Positions 11,364 to 22,987 of a stretch of DNA of 60,000 bases are shown here, piece by piece; positions within the stretch are counted from its first letter, which is position 1; each line of letters starts with the position of its first letter. A program made the position numbers and the translations under genes. The notes under the pieces are model-generated. The model saw only the letters and a list, made by a program, of their open reading frames with translations, made no database searches and had not been told where the DNA came from. This DNA comes from Membranipora membranacea (lineage: Eukaryota; Bryozoa; Gymnolaemata; Cheilostomatida; Membraniporidae): contig OU612066.1 in assembly GCA_914767715.1 (NCBI GenBank), positions 31,100,283-31,160,282 of the forward strand, written 5' to 3'.

Positions 11364-13487
11364 GCTGAATGGGAAATAAGACGACTAGCTCAGTTTATTT
11401 TGCCGATTGAAACTGAAATAATGGGTCATTAAAGTCTCTACCTGCTTGCTTATATTTTTGCAACAAAGCTCATTGTTTAATGTTGGTTTGTACATGATCA
11501 TTTTAGCCTAGCCGACTTTGGTTTATGATGTGCCCGTTAGAAACAAAAGGTAATTAGACTATGGTATGAAGCAATTACCATGAACCGAATAAATAGTATC
11601 TGAGATTTTGAAGGCAATCTTGAACAAAGACAACTGCCAGCGATACCTGGGATACCACCATACATACATACATGTTTTTTATGGCAAATATTCTATGAAG
11701 CTTTAGAATATTTTGATCTGGAGATACAGTTAATTTTTTGTGTGACATCTTCGAGAGTGTAACTTCAATTCTGCGAAACCAAACTCATCATAAATTAAAG
11801 GGAAGCAAATTATTGATTCAAATTAATTGCCTTTGATACCACGCTTAAATCAATTAGCTGCAGCCATCCATACAATAAATACTACTACCAATACTTGCAT
11901 TGTTCTATAATGGAGCTAACATGAATTGGAAATTTGGAAATTTTTCATAACTATGCTCTGAATACCCTTTGCAGAAATTCAACTCATCTGACCGCTAAAC
12001 AAAATCTAAATTGTCATAAATTGTTGCAACGGATGACAAAACTAGATGATATAATGATTCTTAACTTCTCAATAATTTGAGCTCTGCTAGGTATGCCAAT
12101 ACCTGTCCGTTGACAAACTTAGTAGCAAAGTTTAATGGCTGTTTTTGTTGGCAATCAAAATAACTATTAGAGGGCCCTAGCGATATCATTTTGCGTAATC
12201 AAGGGTGCAGATGTTTTGCAAGCAGGTTACACGATTGCCTGCTTTTAGGAAGGAAATGAATGTATTGCAAAACGATTAATACAAAAATCTATGAAAGCTT
12301 TGCCGCCAGCGATTCAACAATTTCTCTTGACCAATCAAAATTTTTGAAAATTATAATTTACCTGATGGAGAAAAACTTGTGAATGAATTATGGGATTATC
12401 CTATATCGAATTAGCTTACTTTTAGCGTGAGTGCGTGATAAAAGCCTTTGTATGTAGATTATAAAAGGCCTCAACTTGTTCAATACTGGTGATGTAACAT
12501 CAGATAGGTTTATGTTTATGTTTTCTAGTTTTTTGTCATAAATCGTTTAAAACATTATACTGCTATTCCATATATTATACATCGGACAAAACACTGCTGT
12601 GATTGATATCCATTGGATTTTTGAATTACTAATATTTGTTGAGGAACTCCAAGAGAAAAAAAAGTTGATCTCAAATGGATAGTTTAGTTTGCAAATGATT
12701 GCATAACAACTGCACCGCTGCTCGATCTCCCATGATTGTTTTTCACTCAGAAACTCATGACACAAAATAAAATGCTAGCACTCAACCAAGGAGAGAACAG
12801 GTCAATATGATGCTATTGAAGGTATGCCCAAATACAGTATACTAATAGTTAATGAGAGGTCTCATTATAATTTAAAATGAAAACATGAGAAAGGGGAATT
12901 ACTCTGAATGATATATTTGGTGCCTTGTACTTTGTATGTTATGGCTATAAGGCATAACATAGTCTATCACAAATGCCTTGTAGTGTTCAACAATCTTCTA
13001 GTAGTTTACTTGATCTTTGCGTACCATGAATCTATTAGGTGTTGTGACGGCTTATACAAGGACAGATAAAATTAACAGATTGTTGTGAAAACAAATATTG
13101 ATATTTTGAGGATACCATAATTACCTCTTATTTGAGTTTGAATTTGTGGAGCTGAAAGACTAATGTTTCAATTTGGGACAAAAGGTAATTAGCGAGAATT
13201 GAGAAATGAATTACACGGAATTTATTCAACCCTAAATTTTGAACGATATCTTGAACAATTTTCGATATTTGCAGTTAGGTTTTTGGCCAAATATCCCATT
13301 TTCGCTTGAATATTTGTCTTGTTAATAAATTCTAGGTATATATATATGTCTGGGTATATATTTAGGACTGTCTGACAAAGATCATGTTTTATTTGTAATA
13401 GAAGGCAGTTAGACATCAACCAGAGTTTAATTCTATTCTTGAAAAACATTTTACAAGTTATCAAAATCTAGGACACCAACTAGTCAG
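11364..13487 (-). other. 5' flank of copy A
   Basis: Upstream region of copy A that aligns with the 5' flanks of copy B (40100-41580), copy D (17466-19990, inverted) and copy C (50240-52500, inverted). Shared landmarks include the GTCGGCTAGGCTA-type segment near 11500, AGGGCCCT near 12174, and TTATGCCTTATAGCCATAAC near 12950. No exon conserved in all copies is seen here. Promoters may lie just upstream of 11363, but I cannot point to a core motif. Confidence 0.5.
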
Positions 13488-13489
13488 GA

Positions 13490-13556
13490 GTGGTATGATG
13501 GTTAAGGGCAAGGAATTGTGATCTGAAGATCCAGGTTCGATCCCCGGCGCCATCCG
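13490..13556 (+). repeat. tRNA-derived (Phe-like) SINE-type unit
   Basis: Contains a Pol III A-box-like TGGTATGATGG, an anticodon-arm-like GATCTGAAGATC (GAA in the loop) and a B box GGTTCGATCCCC, ending GGCGCCATCC. The stems do not close into a complete cloverleaf, so it is a tRNA relic rather than a working tRNA gene. The same unit lies at equivalent sites in the 5' flanks of D (17386-17465, inverted) and B (41585-41668), so it predates the duplications. Confidence 0.6.
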
Positions 13557-13579
13557 TCATTTCCGATTTGACATTGGCA

Positions 13580-14790
13580 AGCCATTCATCCTAACCAGGT
13601 CTGTCAAGATCTCCAGTATGCCTGGACATTTCTTGTATAGCTTATAACTGATGCCATTAATTCTTGGAGCACTTTTGGCACGTGCCTTGGTAACTACATG
13701 TGCAACTTCTCCAAGCTTGATATCACCCATCTCAAAACTGAAACCTGGAGATGTTGGACGTTTAAGCCCAGCAATATCAATGTTCACCTCGCTCTTGTTA
13801 CCGTACACTTTTGCCAAGTGTGCCTCAACTTCTGCCTGACTAGCCTTGAGCTCGCCGCTCTTACTCTGCTCAAACAACTTCTTGGCAAATCCGTATGGAT
13901 TTTTCATGAAATTGTTCAAGTTCTTTCGCTTCAACTTCCTCTTCTTCCTCAAGGCCTCAGCTCTGGCTAGCCTTCTTATTCGTTCCTTGACATCATTAAG
14001 CAATACAGAAAGCCCATGCCTTTCTGATTCAGCGCAATTTCTCATTCTCTCTCTCAGCGCGCGTTGCTGAGTTCTCAGTTTGCCTTTCTCATATTGGCGT
14101 CTATTTGGTATTTTGGTGCACTGAGTTCCACCTCGTTTCGCAACTAAGCCAAACTTCTCCTCACAAATTGAAAAGAGGATAGCAGGCAGTTGTTTGGCAT
14201 TTTTCTCACCGCTTCCAGTCAATGCAGAGTTGAGAGCAACAACTGCACATTCGTCAAGCTCACGCCAAGTCTTGACACTGCTCATCTTTGGCCACTCAAC
14301 CTCCTGCCTTTCACAACCGCTCCCATGATGCTCGGTGGGTGTTTGAGAATTGTGTACCATCCGTCTTAGGTGCAGAGTTATCTACACTGCGGTTCTCTAA
14401 CACCACTTCGCATCCCTTCTTAGTTCTGTGTATTTTCATACCACGCTCAGTTTTGAAACCCCTCTGGCATACGCAAGTCCATGGCATTTCCGAGTTCGTT
14501 ATAACAGTTAACCGGGTACCAGTAGGTCTCTCATCCTCCCCTTCGTTTCCGGATAGACCTTGGGGGCATTTTTCCATATACGAACTTGTTGCGAGTGGTG
14601 GGTTGCCCATTATGACATAATCATAATGTTCGGGACTTCGGGCTGCGAACCCTGGTCCCACCCTGGGTTTCCAGGTGTCTTTCCAGCAGTCAGCTGTCTT
14701 TCCAGCAGTCAAGCCAGATACTATCTAGCCCACAACAAAGATACAACATACAGTGGTGCGCGTACCACTGCAAAACACACAGGTCTTTAG
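13580..14790 (-). pseudogene. R2-like LINE, N-terminal part (C2H2 finger to pre-RT)
   Basis: Minus-strand frames give a zinc finger CVCQRGFKTERGMKIHRTKK with the following GC, then after a frame change a basic helix-rich domain (LARAEALRKKRKLKRKN), NPYGFAKKLFEQSKSGEL and ASQAEVEAHLAKVYG, and the entry to RT (RAKSAPRINGISYKLYKKCP). This layout matches invertebrate and fish LINEs annotated as type-1 retrotransposable element R2-like. The fragment stops before the RT catalytic core, at a junction with host sequence near 13585. It has one frameshift around 14350. Confidence 0.75.
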
Positions 14791-15524
14791 CTAGAAACCA
14801 TGAGTCAAACGCTGTTTCGAGGCCTTCTCTAGTACAACCTCCTCATGGCCAGCCCCAGCAGCATGAAGCCACCCCTGTGTTGCTGAGCATCTCAATCAAT
14901 CTCATCTATCCCTCAGTGCATTTTGTAAGTTTCGGTGGTTTGACATAATTGGTGTGTTTACGCTGTTGCGCAACCAGGGAGGCTGCCAACTCTTCATTGT
15001 TTCAGTGCAACAATGTTCGCCCCATCACTCTCATGCTTATACTCTAAGGCAAACCAGTGCAGGGAGGTTTGCTTTCCATCAACTCATCGGCGCAAAGTCG
15101 CTATCGTCAAGGCACACGCCCCTCGTGCCACTCGTTCACTACTCAAATTCACCACATTGAGCATAGTACAACTCATACACAAGTCAGAGAGATGACTTGT
15201 TTGCGCTACAGCCAGTTGGCTGACTGTGATTTCCTGTCTCGCTCTGCCTGCCTTTTATGCGAGGGCCAAGCTTTTAATCCTATGTTTGTAAAACCTTAGA
15301 TCTAACTCAGACTCACTTTGATTTTCACTCTGCAGAGATTAAACTACTTTAATTTGAGTATTAAAGGCATAATCTTGCTTAGCCTTCTACCCCAAGCGGT
15401 TTGCTTGTCATCACTTAATCCCCTCATTCTAATCCTTACAAGGATTATAACAAAAGGAATTAAATGCTGGCCAACTCCACAAAACAAAGTGAGTGTGTTA
15501 AACCCCAGCTTACAAGTAATAGGA
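14791..15524 (-). other. Probable LINE untranslated/junction sequence
   Basis: Somewhat GC-richer DNA lying between a LINE C-terminal fragment and a LINE N-terminal fragment on the same strand. It has no counterpart in the flanks of copies B, C or D. It probably holds the 3' UTR of one element and the 5' UTR of the next. I see no convincing gene in it. Confidence 0.4.
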
Positions 15525-15757
15525 TTACTTAGCTTTTGTCTTCACACAGTGCTGTTGCCATATCCATGCAGATGCGCTTTCTGCCTCATGTACTATGCTT
15601 TTTGTGGCTTGTTTGAGTGCTCTTCCTGAAAGCCCAACTCTAGTCAGAAACTTGGTATCTGATCTAGCCATGAATCCACGGCAGCCAACTTTCACTGCGA
15701 ATAATTCGCAATTCCAACCTTTGTCTTGGCATTGTGTGACCAGATCTTCGTATCTTG
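15525..15757 (-). pseudogene. R2-like LINE, C-terminal fragment
   Basis: The minus strand encodes TLTRYEDLVTQCQDKGWNCE, then VKVGCRGFMARSDTKFL and KSIVHEAESASAWIWQQ to a stop. The order 'TLTRYE ... GWxxx ... VGCRGF ... EAAxxASxWxW' is the terminal end of the same R2-like LINE type as 13580-14790. Because it lies upstream of the N-terminal fragment on that strand, the two cannot be pieces of one collinear element. It abuts the broken MITE at about 15757. Confidence 0.7.
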
Positions 15758-15998
15758 TCAGTGTACAATTAGACAGGAATACACGCATGCAAGGCAGTGT
15801 GGTGTAGTGGTCTAAGTGTCCGCCTTGCAATCAGATGGAGGGTTATGCCCTGGGTTCGAATTCCAGCTTGGACATTTTTGCTTTTTAAATTTTCGCTAGT
15901 AAGCCTACTTGGGAAATTTAGTGTATCTTAAATTAAACTCACTCACCATAGTAGCGAAATTAAACTCTAGCTAAATTAAACTCCTATATGGTATTTTC
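15758..15998 (-). mobile_element. Broken copy of the tRNA-containing MITE
   Basis: Carries one MITE end (GAGTTTAATTTAGCTAGAGT when reversed, at 15960-15998) and the internal tRNA-like segment with box B GGGTTCGAATTCC at 15791-15880. It matches the intact element at 51792-52150 but loses its other end at the LINE junction near 15757. Confidence 0.7.
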
Positions 15999-17330
15999 AT
16001 AACTCAATGAAACAGTTTGGACAAGGAACCTAAACTGCCAAATAACATGAACTCATTGAGAGATTTTTTGGTGAGGTAGCTATGTAAGGTAAGGCTTAGG
16101 GGCTATGTGTGGGTGACAGAGTGACATTGCAACCACGTGTGATACTGTTTGGATGTGGACTAGGCTGATAGATGGCCCGGAGTCGCCCATCAGGATTTTA
16201 ACTCAGTTTTCTGAAGGAGGACTTGCAAGAATTCAGAGGACATACACCTTAACACTCCCTGAATTTTGTTTTTTATAGCGTATGATAATTGCTAGACTAA
16301 AGATACACCAATTACCTTGAATTTGGATCTGAATACAAAAGCTGATGTAATGTGTAATCGCAGTGGCAGGTGTGCTTACAAGGATGTAAACACCCCCCCC
16401 CCCCTCCGCCACTTGTCAAAAATAAGGAAATGAATATATTTGAAACCACAGCCTAAGAACAACTCCGCTGATAATTCTGGTATATTAACTTTTGCCAACA
16501 AATCAAAATGTTAATACAAGAATTTACCTGTCATAAAAGTCATAATAAAAGCCTAAGTTTGCGGGATTTAGGCAAACCTAAACCCTTCAATACTTGTGAC
16601 AAAACCACTAGAAAATTTGAATTTTCATCATATTTTTTATAAATAGGCAAAGACATGAACGAAGTACCCTACCATGACAAGGTATAAGACATAACACTGT
16701 CAATAAGTATTTATTTGATATAAAAAAAAACTTTTGCCTCTTTGAGGTAAATAAATGGGAACAAATGTATCTTAAATGGAAAAATTAAGATGCGGAATGA
16801 AGAAATAACCAAAAGACCACCGCACGCACGGTCATCAGTAGAGTTGTTTGTAAGCTGTGGTTTCCATTGTGTTGCCATAAATATCAATTTCCTTCTTGAA
16901 GACAGGTAATCGCATGTCATCTGGTATTCACACCTACCACTAAGATTACACATAATATCAGTTTTTTTGTATTCAGTTCCAAGTTCAAGTTGTTGTATAT
17001 CTTTCGTGCCGTCTAGTAATTATCATGATCGCCAACAAGAAAATCAGGGAGTGTTCAGGTGCATATCCTCTTGCTCGTCCAACAATTGCTTCCTCAGAAA
17101 ATTTAGTCAAATCACTAAATGTCATCACCGAGCCATTTATCAGCCTATCATGTCCACTAACTTAGTATCGTACATTATCCTTACCTCACATACCTACATT
17201 GCCATGAACTCTGATAATGAGTTCATATCATCGGGCAGTTTAAGGTGCTCTTCCAAACTGTTTCATTGAGTTATTATAACAATCCATCACTTCAAAGGGC
17301 CCCTTAAATACAGGTGGCTTCTGTTGGGTA
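15999..17330. repeat. Quasi-palindrome at the A/D head-to-head junction
   Basis: The block 16000-16640 recurs inverted in 16810-17300: GGCAGGTGTG and GTGTAATC near 16350 against CACACCTACCAC and GATTACAC near 16940, and GATAGATGGCC near 16170 against the TTTATCAGCC region near 17140. Related blocks lie at 41900-42620 (+) and 49370-50010 (inverted). The palindrome marks the turning point between copy A (-) and copy D (+). A run of 12 C lies near 16390. The frames inside are not conserved. Confidence 0.6.
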
Positions 17331-17385
17331 ATTACCCTATATCCTTGCCCACCTTACCTGGCTTGTCATTGTCAAATCAGAAACG

Positions 17386-17465
17386 ACGGATGGCGCAGGG
17401 AATTGAACCTGGATCTTAAGATCACAAGTCCTTGCCCTTAACTGTCATACCACTCCTGACTAGTT
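17386..17465 (-). repeat. tRNA-derived (Phe-like) SINE-type unit, copy 2
   Basis: Reverse-strand counterpart of the 13490 unit, with GATCTTAAGATC in the anticodon arm and a decayed B box GGTTCAATTCCC. It sits at the matching position of the D 5' flank. Confidence 0.6.
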
Positions 17466-19987
17466 TGTGTCCTAGATTTTGATTTCTTGTAACATTTTTC
17501 GATAATTAGGTTTTTCAAGAATAGAATCAAACTCTTGTTGACGTCTAACGCCTTCTATTAAAAATAAAACACGCTCTTTGTCAGACAGTCTTAAATATAT
17601 GCAAAGACTTTATTAACAAGATAATATCCGAGCAAAAATGAGATATTTGGCCAAAATACCTAACTGCAAATATTAAAAAGCGTAATTGATTTGGATTATA
17701 TCCATGACTCAGACATTAATGTTTGTTTGTGTGTGTGGTAATGGAGGAGTTAAGTGATCGTTCAAGCTGGCATTTAAAATTTAGAATTAAATCGATTCTG
17801 TGAAATTTCTTTCTCAACTATGTCTAATTACCTTTTGTTCGAAATGGACTCATCATCCACTAATGCAGTAGTCTTTCAGCTCTATAAATTCAAATTCAAA
17901 TTCAAATAAGAGGTAAATATGGTATCCTCCGAATTTCAATTTTTGTTGCCACAACAACCCCAGTAAATGTTCTGTGTCTTGCCATCTATCTAAGCCGTCA
18001 CAACACCTAATAGATTTATGGTACGCAAAGATCAAGTAATCTATAGAAAGATTGTTAGACACTACAAGGAGTTTGTGATAAAGTCCAGTGGCAGACCCCT
18101 CCTATCTTATCACATCCATTTGCGATTTTGGATGGATATAATTTGTTGGTTGTTTCTGATACTGCTTTTTGGGCTGATTGCAATGGTTATATTGCACCTT
18201 ACACTTATTTGCACAAAAGGTCCCTAATTGCCAAAAACGATACCGGTAAAATGGAAAATGATCAAAAAATGATGTTATGGTTTAAAATATCCAAAATCTG
18301 AAACAACATGCCATAATTAGAGGATCTACAACTTGCCATGGGTCTGCTATCATGAATAGCCGAGATGCGTCCAACAACAGTTGCAATACCCCTTGTATCA
18401 CCTGTATATAACTATCATTAATGCGAAACTACTTTTCAATTACGCTGCTGTCTAAAAAACTAGCTTCGAATGTTTGTATTGATCTGATTTTTTATGATGA
18501 CCTTGTATTGACCCTCTCACCAATTTTCAATGTTCAGAATGTGTCGTTTTTCAAAAGTGCGTGTTTTTACGTTTCAATTATAATATCATAAAAAATTTCT
18601 TTATTATGTTATATAGCGGAAAAAGCACAAATAAACTCTATCAACTATCATCAAAACGGTGCGAAGTGCTGAACAAAAAAAGTTTTTGGTAATTTATTGA
18701 GTTAATACAAAACCATCACAAAAATTGTGCAACTTAGTGTAAGGTACAATATTACCATTGCGATCAGAGATAAAAAACTGTATCAGAAACAACTGGCAAC
18801 TCTTATCCGTCCTAAATCGCAAATGAAGTTGCATTTCCAGCCACTTTTTGCATAGGCTGCCACCAGACTAATAGTCGATGTTATGCTCACAGATTAAAAA
18901 ACAGTTTTATAGCTATGGTTATGCTTTATAGCCATAACATATACAGTAGATAGGCACTTAATATTTCATTTTGAGTAATTCGACTTTCTCATGTTTTCGT
19001 CTTGAAATTTACTGAGATCTATCTTTATCTATTTTTATACTACATTTTAGCATTCCTCCAAAAGCATCATATTGACCTGTACGTTCCTTGGTTTAGTGCT
19101 AGTGTTTTATTTTGTGTCATGAGTTGCTGCCATACAATTTCTTTCATCAGAATGAAAAACGATCATGGGCGATCATGCAGCGGTGCAGTTGTTATGCAAT
19201 CATTTGCAAAATAATCTTTCCATTTGAGATGAACTTATTTTCCTAAGATTTCGTCAACAAGTATTAGTTATATTTTAAAATCCGATGGATATCAATCATA
19301 GCAGTATTTTCTCCGATGGATATGGAGTAGCGGTATTTTGTTTGATACCGTTTATGGTTAGGTACTTTCTCAATGTCAATGTGTTCAAATCTGCAATAAA
19401 AAGGTAACATAAACCTCTTTGATGTAACACCACAAGTATTGAACAAGTTGGGGCCTCATTTAATCTGCAAACAAAAGTTTTTATTAGCAGCCACACTAAA
19501 AGTAAGCTGATTTGATGAAGGATAATCCCATAATTCATTCACAAATTTTTTTTCTTTCAGGTGCATTATTTTTTTAAACATTTGATTGGTCAAGAGAATT
19601 TGTTGAACCCTAGCGTCGTCAAAGTTTTCATCGGTTTTTTGCATTCATTTTTTATAATAAATTCATTTTCTTCCTAAAAAGCAGGCAATCATGTAACCTC
19701 CTTGTAAAAAATTTACACTGGTGATAACGCAAAGTGTCCCTAGGGCCCTCTATTCGTTATAATAAAATTAAAATAAAAAGGACCATTTTATGACAACTCT
19801 GATTTTGGTTAACGGTCACATGAGTTGAGTTTCTGCAAAGGGTATCCAGAGCATAGCCATGGAAAATTTCCAAAAAATATGCGGAATTTATGTCAGCTCA
19901 ATTATAGAACAATGCAAGTATTGGTAGTAGTGCTTTATTGTATGAGTGGCTGCAGATAATTGATTTAGGTGTGGTATCAAAGGCACG
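17466..19987 (+). other. 5' flank of copy D
   Basis: Inverted counterpart of the copy A and B 5' flanks, and collinear with the copy C flank at 50240-52500. It is interrupted by the inserted element at 18086-18870. No conserved exon is seen. Confidence 0.5.
18086..18870. mobile_element. Foldback/hAT-like non-autonomous element
   Basis: The ends are inverted repeats of roughly 130 bp. The left reads CAGTGGCAGACCC, CATTTGCGATTT, GTTGTTTCTGATAC and CACCTTACACT; the right end reversed gives GTGGCAGCC, CATTTGCGATTT, GTTGTTTCTGATAC and TACCTTACACT. Copies A and C lack it at the equivalent empty site (GTGATAGACTATG in A), and ATA-AGTC-like sequence flanks both sides here, compatible with a decayed 8-bp target duplication. 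The CAGTGGCAG end suggests hAT, but this is tentative. There is no transposase frame. Confidence 0.65.
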
Positions 19988-19999
19988 GCATATATTAGG
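19988..19999 (+). pseudogene. Copy D exon 1 stub
   Basis: Only the last dozen bases of exon 1 (TATATTAGG) and its GTAAGATAATCTGCATG donor remain, matching copies A, B and C. The ATG and most of the signal peptide are deleted together with several hundred bases present upstream of exon 1 in copy C. Intron 1 sequence follows to about 20224, where element R1 begins. Confidence 0.75.
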
Positions 20000-20224
20000 G
20001 TAAGATAATCTGCATGAATAAGGTCTGATCAACTACAACTTTTCAGTTTTTCATTTTACAAACTTGCTGTTGTGGTAGTTGATTGAATGCTTGGAAATGA
20101 AACCGTACTTTATGCAAAACTGGACATCGAAATCAGGAAACTGTTTGCTACAGTCACAGTCACAGTCACAGTTACCAGCCAAACCTTTACAAAAACTCAG
20201 AGCATCAATGATTATTCTAAATAA

Positions 20225-20580
20225 GAAAAATAAAGTTTTTGGTACAAAAAAGATTTTTTTCTGCCCTTATAACACCTCCCTTGTCTTGGCAATCAGTCCC
20301 AAGACATGACAAATAATCCAGGTCAAATGAATAAAAAGTTGCCCTCCCTCAACCAACTAAGGACAACTTATTGGTAAGGAAAACTTAGAACTACTGTTCT
20401 CAGCCAATGATAGGCTTTCTTAGAACTACTGTTCTCAGCCAATGATAGGCTTTCTTAGAACTACTGTTCACAGCTACTCACATATTCTTTCTTTCAATCT
20501 ACATCCGGTCACCACGCTGGTCTTGAAAGAGAATAAGTCTGTCAATTTCTGAGTTTCTTCAGTTTCCAAACTCACTATGC
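20225..20580 (+). repeat. R1 terminal repeat A1
   Basis: Begins AATAAAGTTTTTGGTAC and matches, inverted, 53408-53698 (A2 of R2), 58925-59228 (A1 of R2) and part of the solo copy at 48440-48910. It contains three direct copies of CTTAGAACTACTGTTC near 20385-20470 and the AGACCGGCGTGG-type segment (inverted) near 20515. Confidence 0.8.
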
Positions 20581-20689
20581 CAACTACTCACTCAAAACTA
20601 GCTACTAACCAGGTATTTGATGCATATTGAGAACACATACTGGAACTGAAAGAAAGTATTGTCATTGATTTGATAGAGAAGACTTTCAC

Positions 20690-21545
20690 TTTCAGGTTGA
20701 ATACATTCAATTCATCATTATGATGATAATGTAGGCAATGAATGAACTAGGTCATTGATGATCATTCAATCAAGGGCTATTCAACACCAATATAACCAAG
20801 GTATTCCAATGTATAATATGTTGGTTTTGACATGACTTGACTGGTCAGAATTATGTTACCAATTGAGGTAGTGTCACCTCCCTGGTAACTTAGTACTACA
20901 TATAAGGAGTTATCTCCCCTTGTAGTTGAATTCAAATTGAATGCATATTGAATTACAAGTGCACAAGTATGTCTGTCTTTCGAAATGTTACTGTCTATAA
21001 TATGTATTAGTATATCACTTTCAGGTTGAATTTATTCATCATTATGATGATAATGTAGGCAATGAATGAACTAGTTCATTGAAGATCATTCAGTCAGAGG
21101 TGATTAACCACCGATATAACCAAGGTATTCCAATGTATAATATGTTGGTTCTGACATGACTTGACTGGACAGAGTTATGTTACCAAATGATGTAGTGTCA
21201 CCCCCCTGGTAACTTAGTACTACATGATAGGAGGTATCTCCCCTTGTAGTTGAATTCAAATTGAATGCATACTGAATTACAAGTGCATACTTATGTCTGT
21301 CTTTCGAAATGTTTCTCTCTAAAATATGTATTTATTAGACACCTTGTTATGCTGGTTCTGACATAACTTGACTGGTCAGAGTTATGTTACCAATTGAAGG
21401 AGTGTCACCTCTCTGGTAACTTAGTACTACATATTAGGAGTTATCTCCCCTTGTAGTTGAATTCACATTGAATTCATATTGAATTACAAGCGCACACTTA
21501 TGTCTGTCTCTCAAAATGTTACTCTCTTAAATATGTATTTGTTAG
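20690..21545 (+). repeat. R1 leader tandem repeats, block 1
   Basis: Two full units of about 325 bp and a partial third. Each contains CACTTTCAGGTTGAAT, a palindromic TTCATCATTATGATGA, GGTATTCCAATGTATAATAT, TAGTGTCACC, AACTTAGTACTACAT and TATCTCCCCTTGTAGTTGAA. R2 has the mirror block at 57920-58800. There are no frames, so it is probably an untranslated leader with promoter or RNA-structure roles; that role is inferred only. Confidence 0.8.
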
Positions 21546-21567
21546 ACACCTTTTCCCAAAGACAAAA

Positions 21568-22250
21568 CAAATTGGGCTCAGCTTTGTACATGGTACAAGT
21601 GAATGTATGCCCGCCAGATTATGTAGACGAAGTAGTCTAAAATCTGTCTCATTGCAAGTGAGTCTACAATCAAGAGATGGTAGTATGTTGAGAAACCTTG
21701 TCAACTAGAAAGTTGATTGTACTGTTTTGTACTGTATTGTACTGTTTTGTATTGTTTTCCTTGTTTCTATTATACTTCACCTTCATACTAACAAATTGGG
21801 CTCATCTTTGTACATGGTACAAGTGAATACATGCCCGCCAGATTATGTAGACGAAGTAGTCTAAAATCTGTTATATTGCAAGTGAGTCTACCATCAAGAG
21901 ATGGTAGTATGGTGAGAAACCTTGTCAACTAGTAAGTTGATTGTACTGCCTTGCTGTTGCTGCCTTGCTGTTGCTGGCTTGCTGTTGCTGGCTTGCTGTT
22001 GCTGGCTTGCTGTTGTTTGCTTGCTTGCTGGTGCTCGCTATTACTTGCTATTACTGTTCCTTGTTCCCATTATACTTTCATACTAACAAATTGGGCTCCG
22101 CTTTGTACATGGTACAAGTGAATACATGCCCCCAGATTATGTAGACGAAGTAGTCAACAATCTGTCCTATTGCAAGTGAGTCTACCATCAAGAGATGGTA
22201 GTATGGTGAGAAACCTTGTCAACTAGTAAGTTGATCGTACTGCCTTGCTG
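21568..22250 (+). repeat. R1 leader tandem repeats, block 2, with a microsatellite
   Basis: Three units of 170-290 bp, each with CAAATTGGGCTC, TTTGTACATGGTACAAGTGA, ATTATGTAGACGAAGTAGTC, CATCAAGAGATGGTAGTATG and GAAACCTTGTCAACTAG. Unit 1 ends in a TGTACTGTTT microsatellite and unit 2 in a GCTTGCTGTTGCTG array at about 21945-22045. R2 has the matching block at 57500-57920 with fewer units. Confidence 0.8.
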
Positions 22251-22495
22251 TTTGTCATGCGACAATTGATTGTTATGCGACTATAATATCGGCGGCTAGT
22301 ATATATTACCTGTTATGGGTATGAGTTACAACTATCCTGCGCTGTTGTAACTGACCTGGCGTCTTTTAACAACTGTCTTATTCAGCAGATAAGTGAACCT
22401 ATCATGAAATTAAAATTGATCATAATTATCATGCATTATCATTTGATACCCGAGTCGACCGATATATAAGAACCTAGTGCTACCTGCTGTCGTTT

Positions 22496-22681
22496 GTGTG
22501 TTTTGACGCTGGTTGGAACTTGTTCGGGAGAGTCAGTGCCAGGCTGACCATGGTGATGCCACTGGCCCCATTGGTGGGTGTGTGCACGTTGGTCTCAAGA
22601 GAGTACCTTTTGCCAAATGGTCCTACCAGGCGTGAATTATTGGAACAGACGGAAATTTATATATTCACCATTAGTTGGTAG
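22496..22681 (+). CDS. Conserved 61-codon ORF of the Ngaro element, copy R1
   Basis: An ORF starting MCFDAGWNLFGRVSARL and ending EQTEIYIFTISW. R2 has an ORF of exactly the same length at 57096-57281 with only about three differences. It lies after the leader repeats, where the gag start would be expected. I recognise no domain. It may be a start of gag cut short by a shared deletion, or just DNA conserved by recent common descent. Confidence 0.4.
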   Translation: MCFDAGWNLFGRVSARLTMVMPLAPLVGVCTLVSREYLLPNGPTRRELLEQTEIYIFTISW

Positions 22682-22987
22682 AAGATCGGCTAAAAATTCT
22701 CACTTGCAGTTCTATTAACCTCAATTAACCCCCCCTACCACCTGTTCAGGGGCCTTCACCGAGGCTCCTTCCAGCTAGTGCAAGTTGGTGCCTGGTCACC
22801 GTCGACTCTGGACTAAGAAAGCACATAAAATTTTTTAAAAAACTGATAGGAAGCACGTATCTGTTGAAAAAGGGTACTTGCCATCTCCTACATGTATGAT
22901 CCCACTAATCAACTTAATTACTAAAACATAGGGTTATCATTAGAAGGATTACATATCCGTATGTCATGGGTAACATTTCTATTGTAG

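Noticed and set aside
13490-13556. Functional tRNA-Phe gene
   Set aside because: No closing acceptor stem, decayed copies in two other flanks, and a variable anticodon arm; it is a SINE-type relic.
14560-15299. Several + strand frames over the LINE region
   Set aside because: Opposite to the well supported minus-strand LINE frames, or in probable UTR; no family match that I can see.
15791-15880. Functional tRNA with a long variable arm
   Set aside because: The acceptor ends do not pair, and the sequence is part of a MITE present again at 51792-52150.
21941-22144. Leucine/cysteine-rich 67-codon frame
   Set aside because: Produced by the GCTTGCTGTTGCTG microsatellite in the R1 leader and absent from R2.
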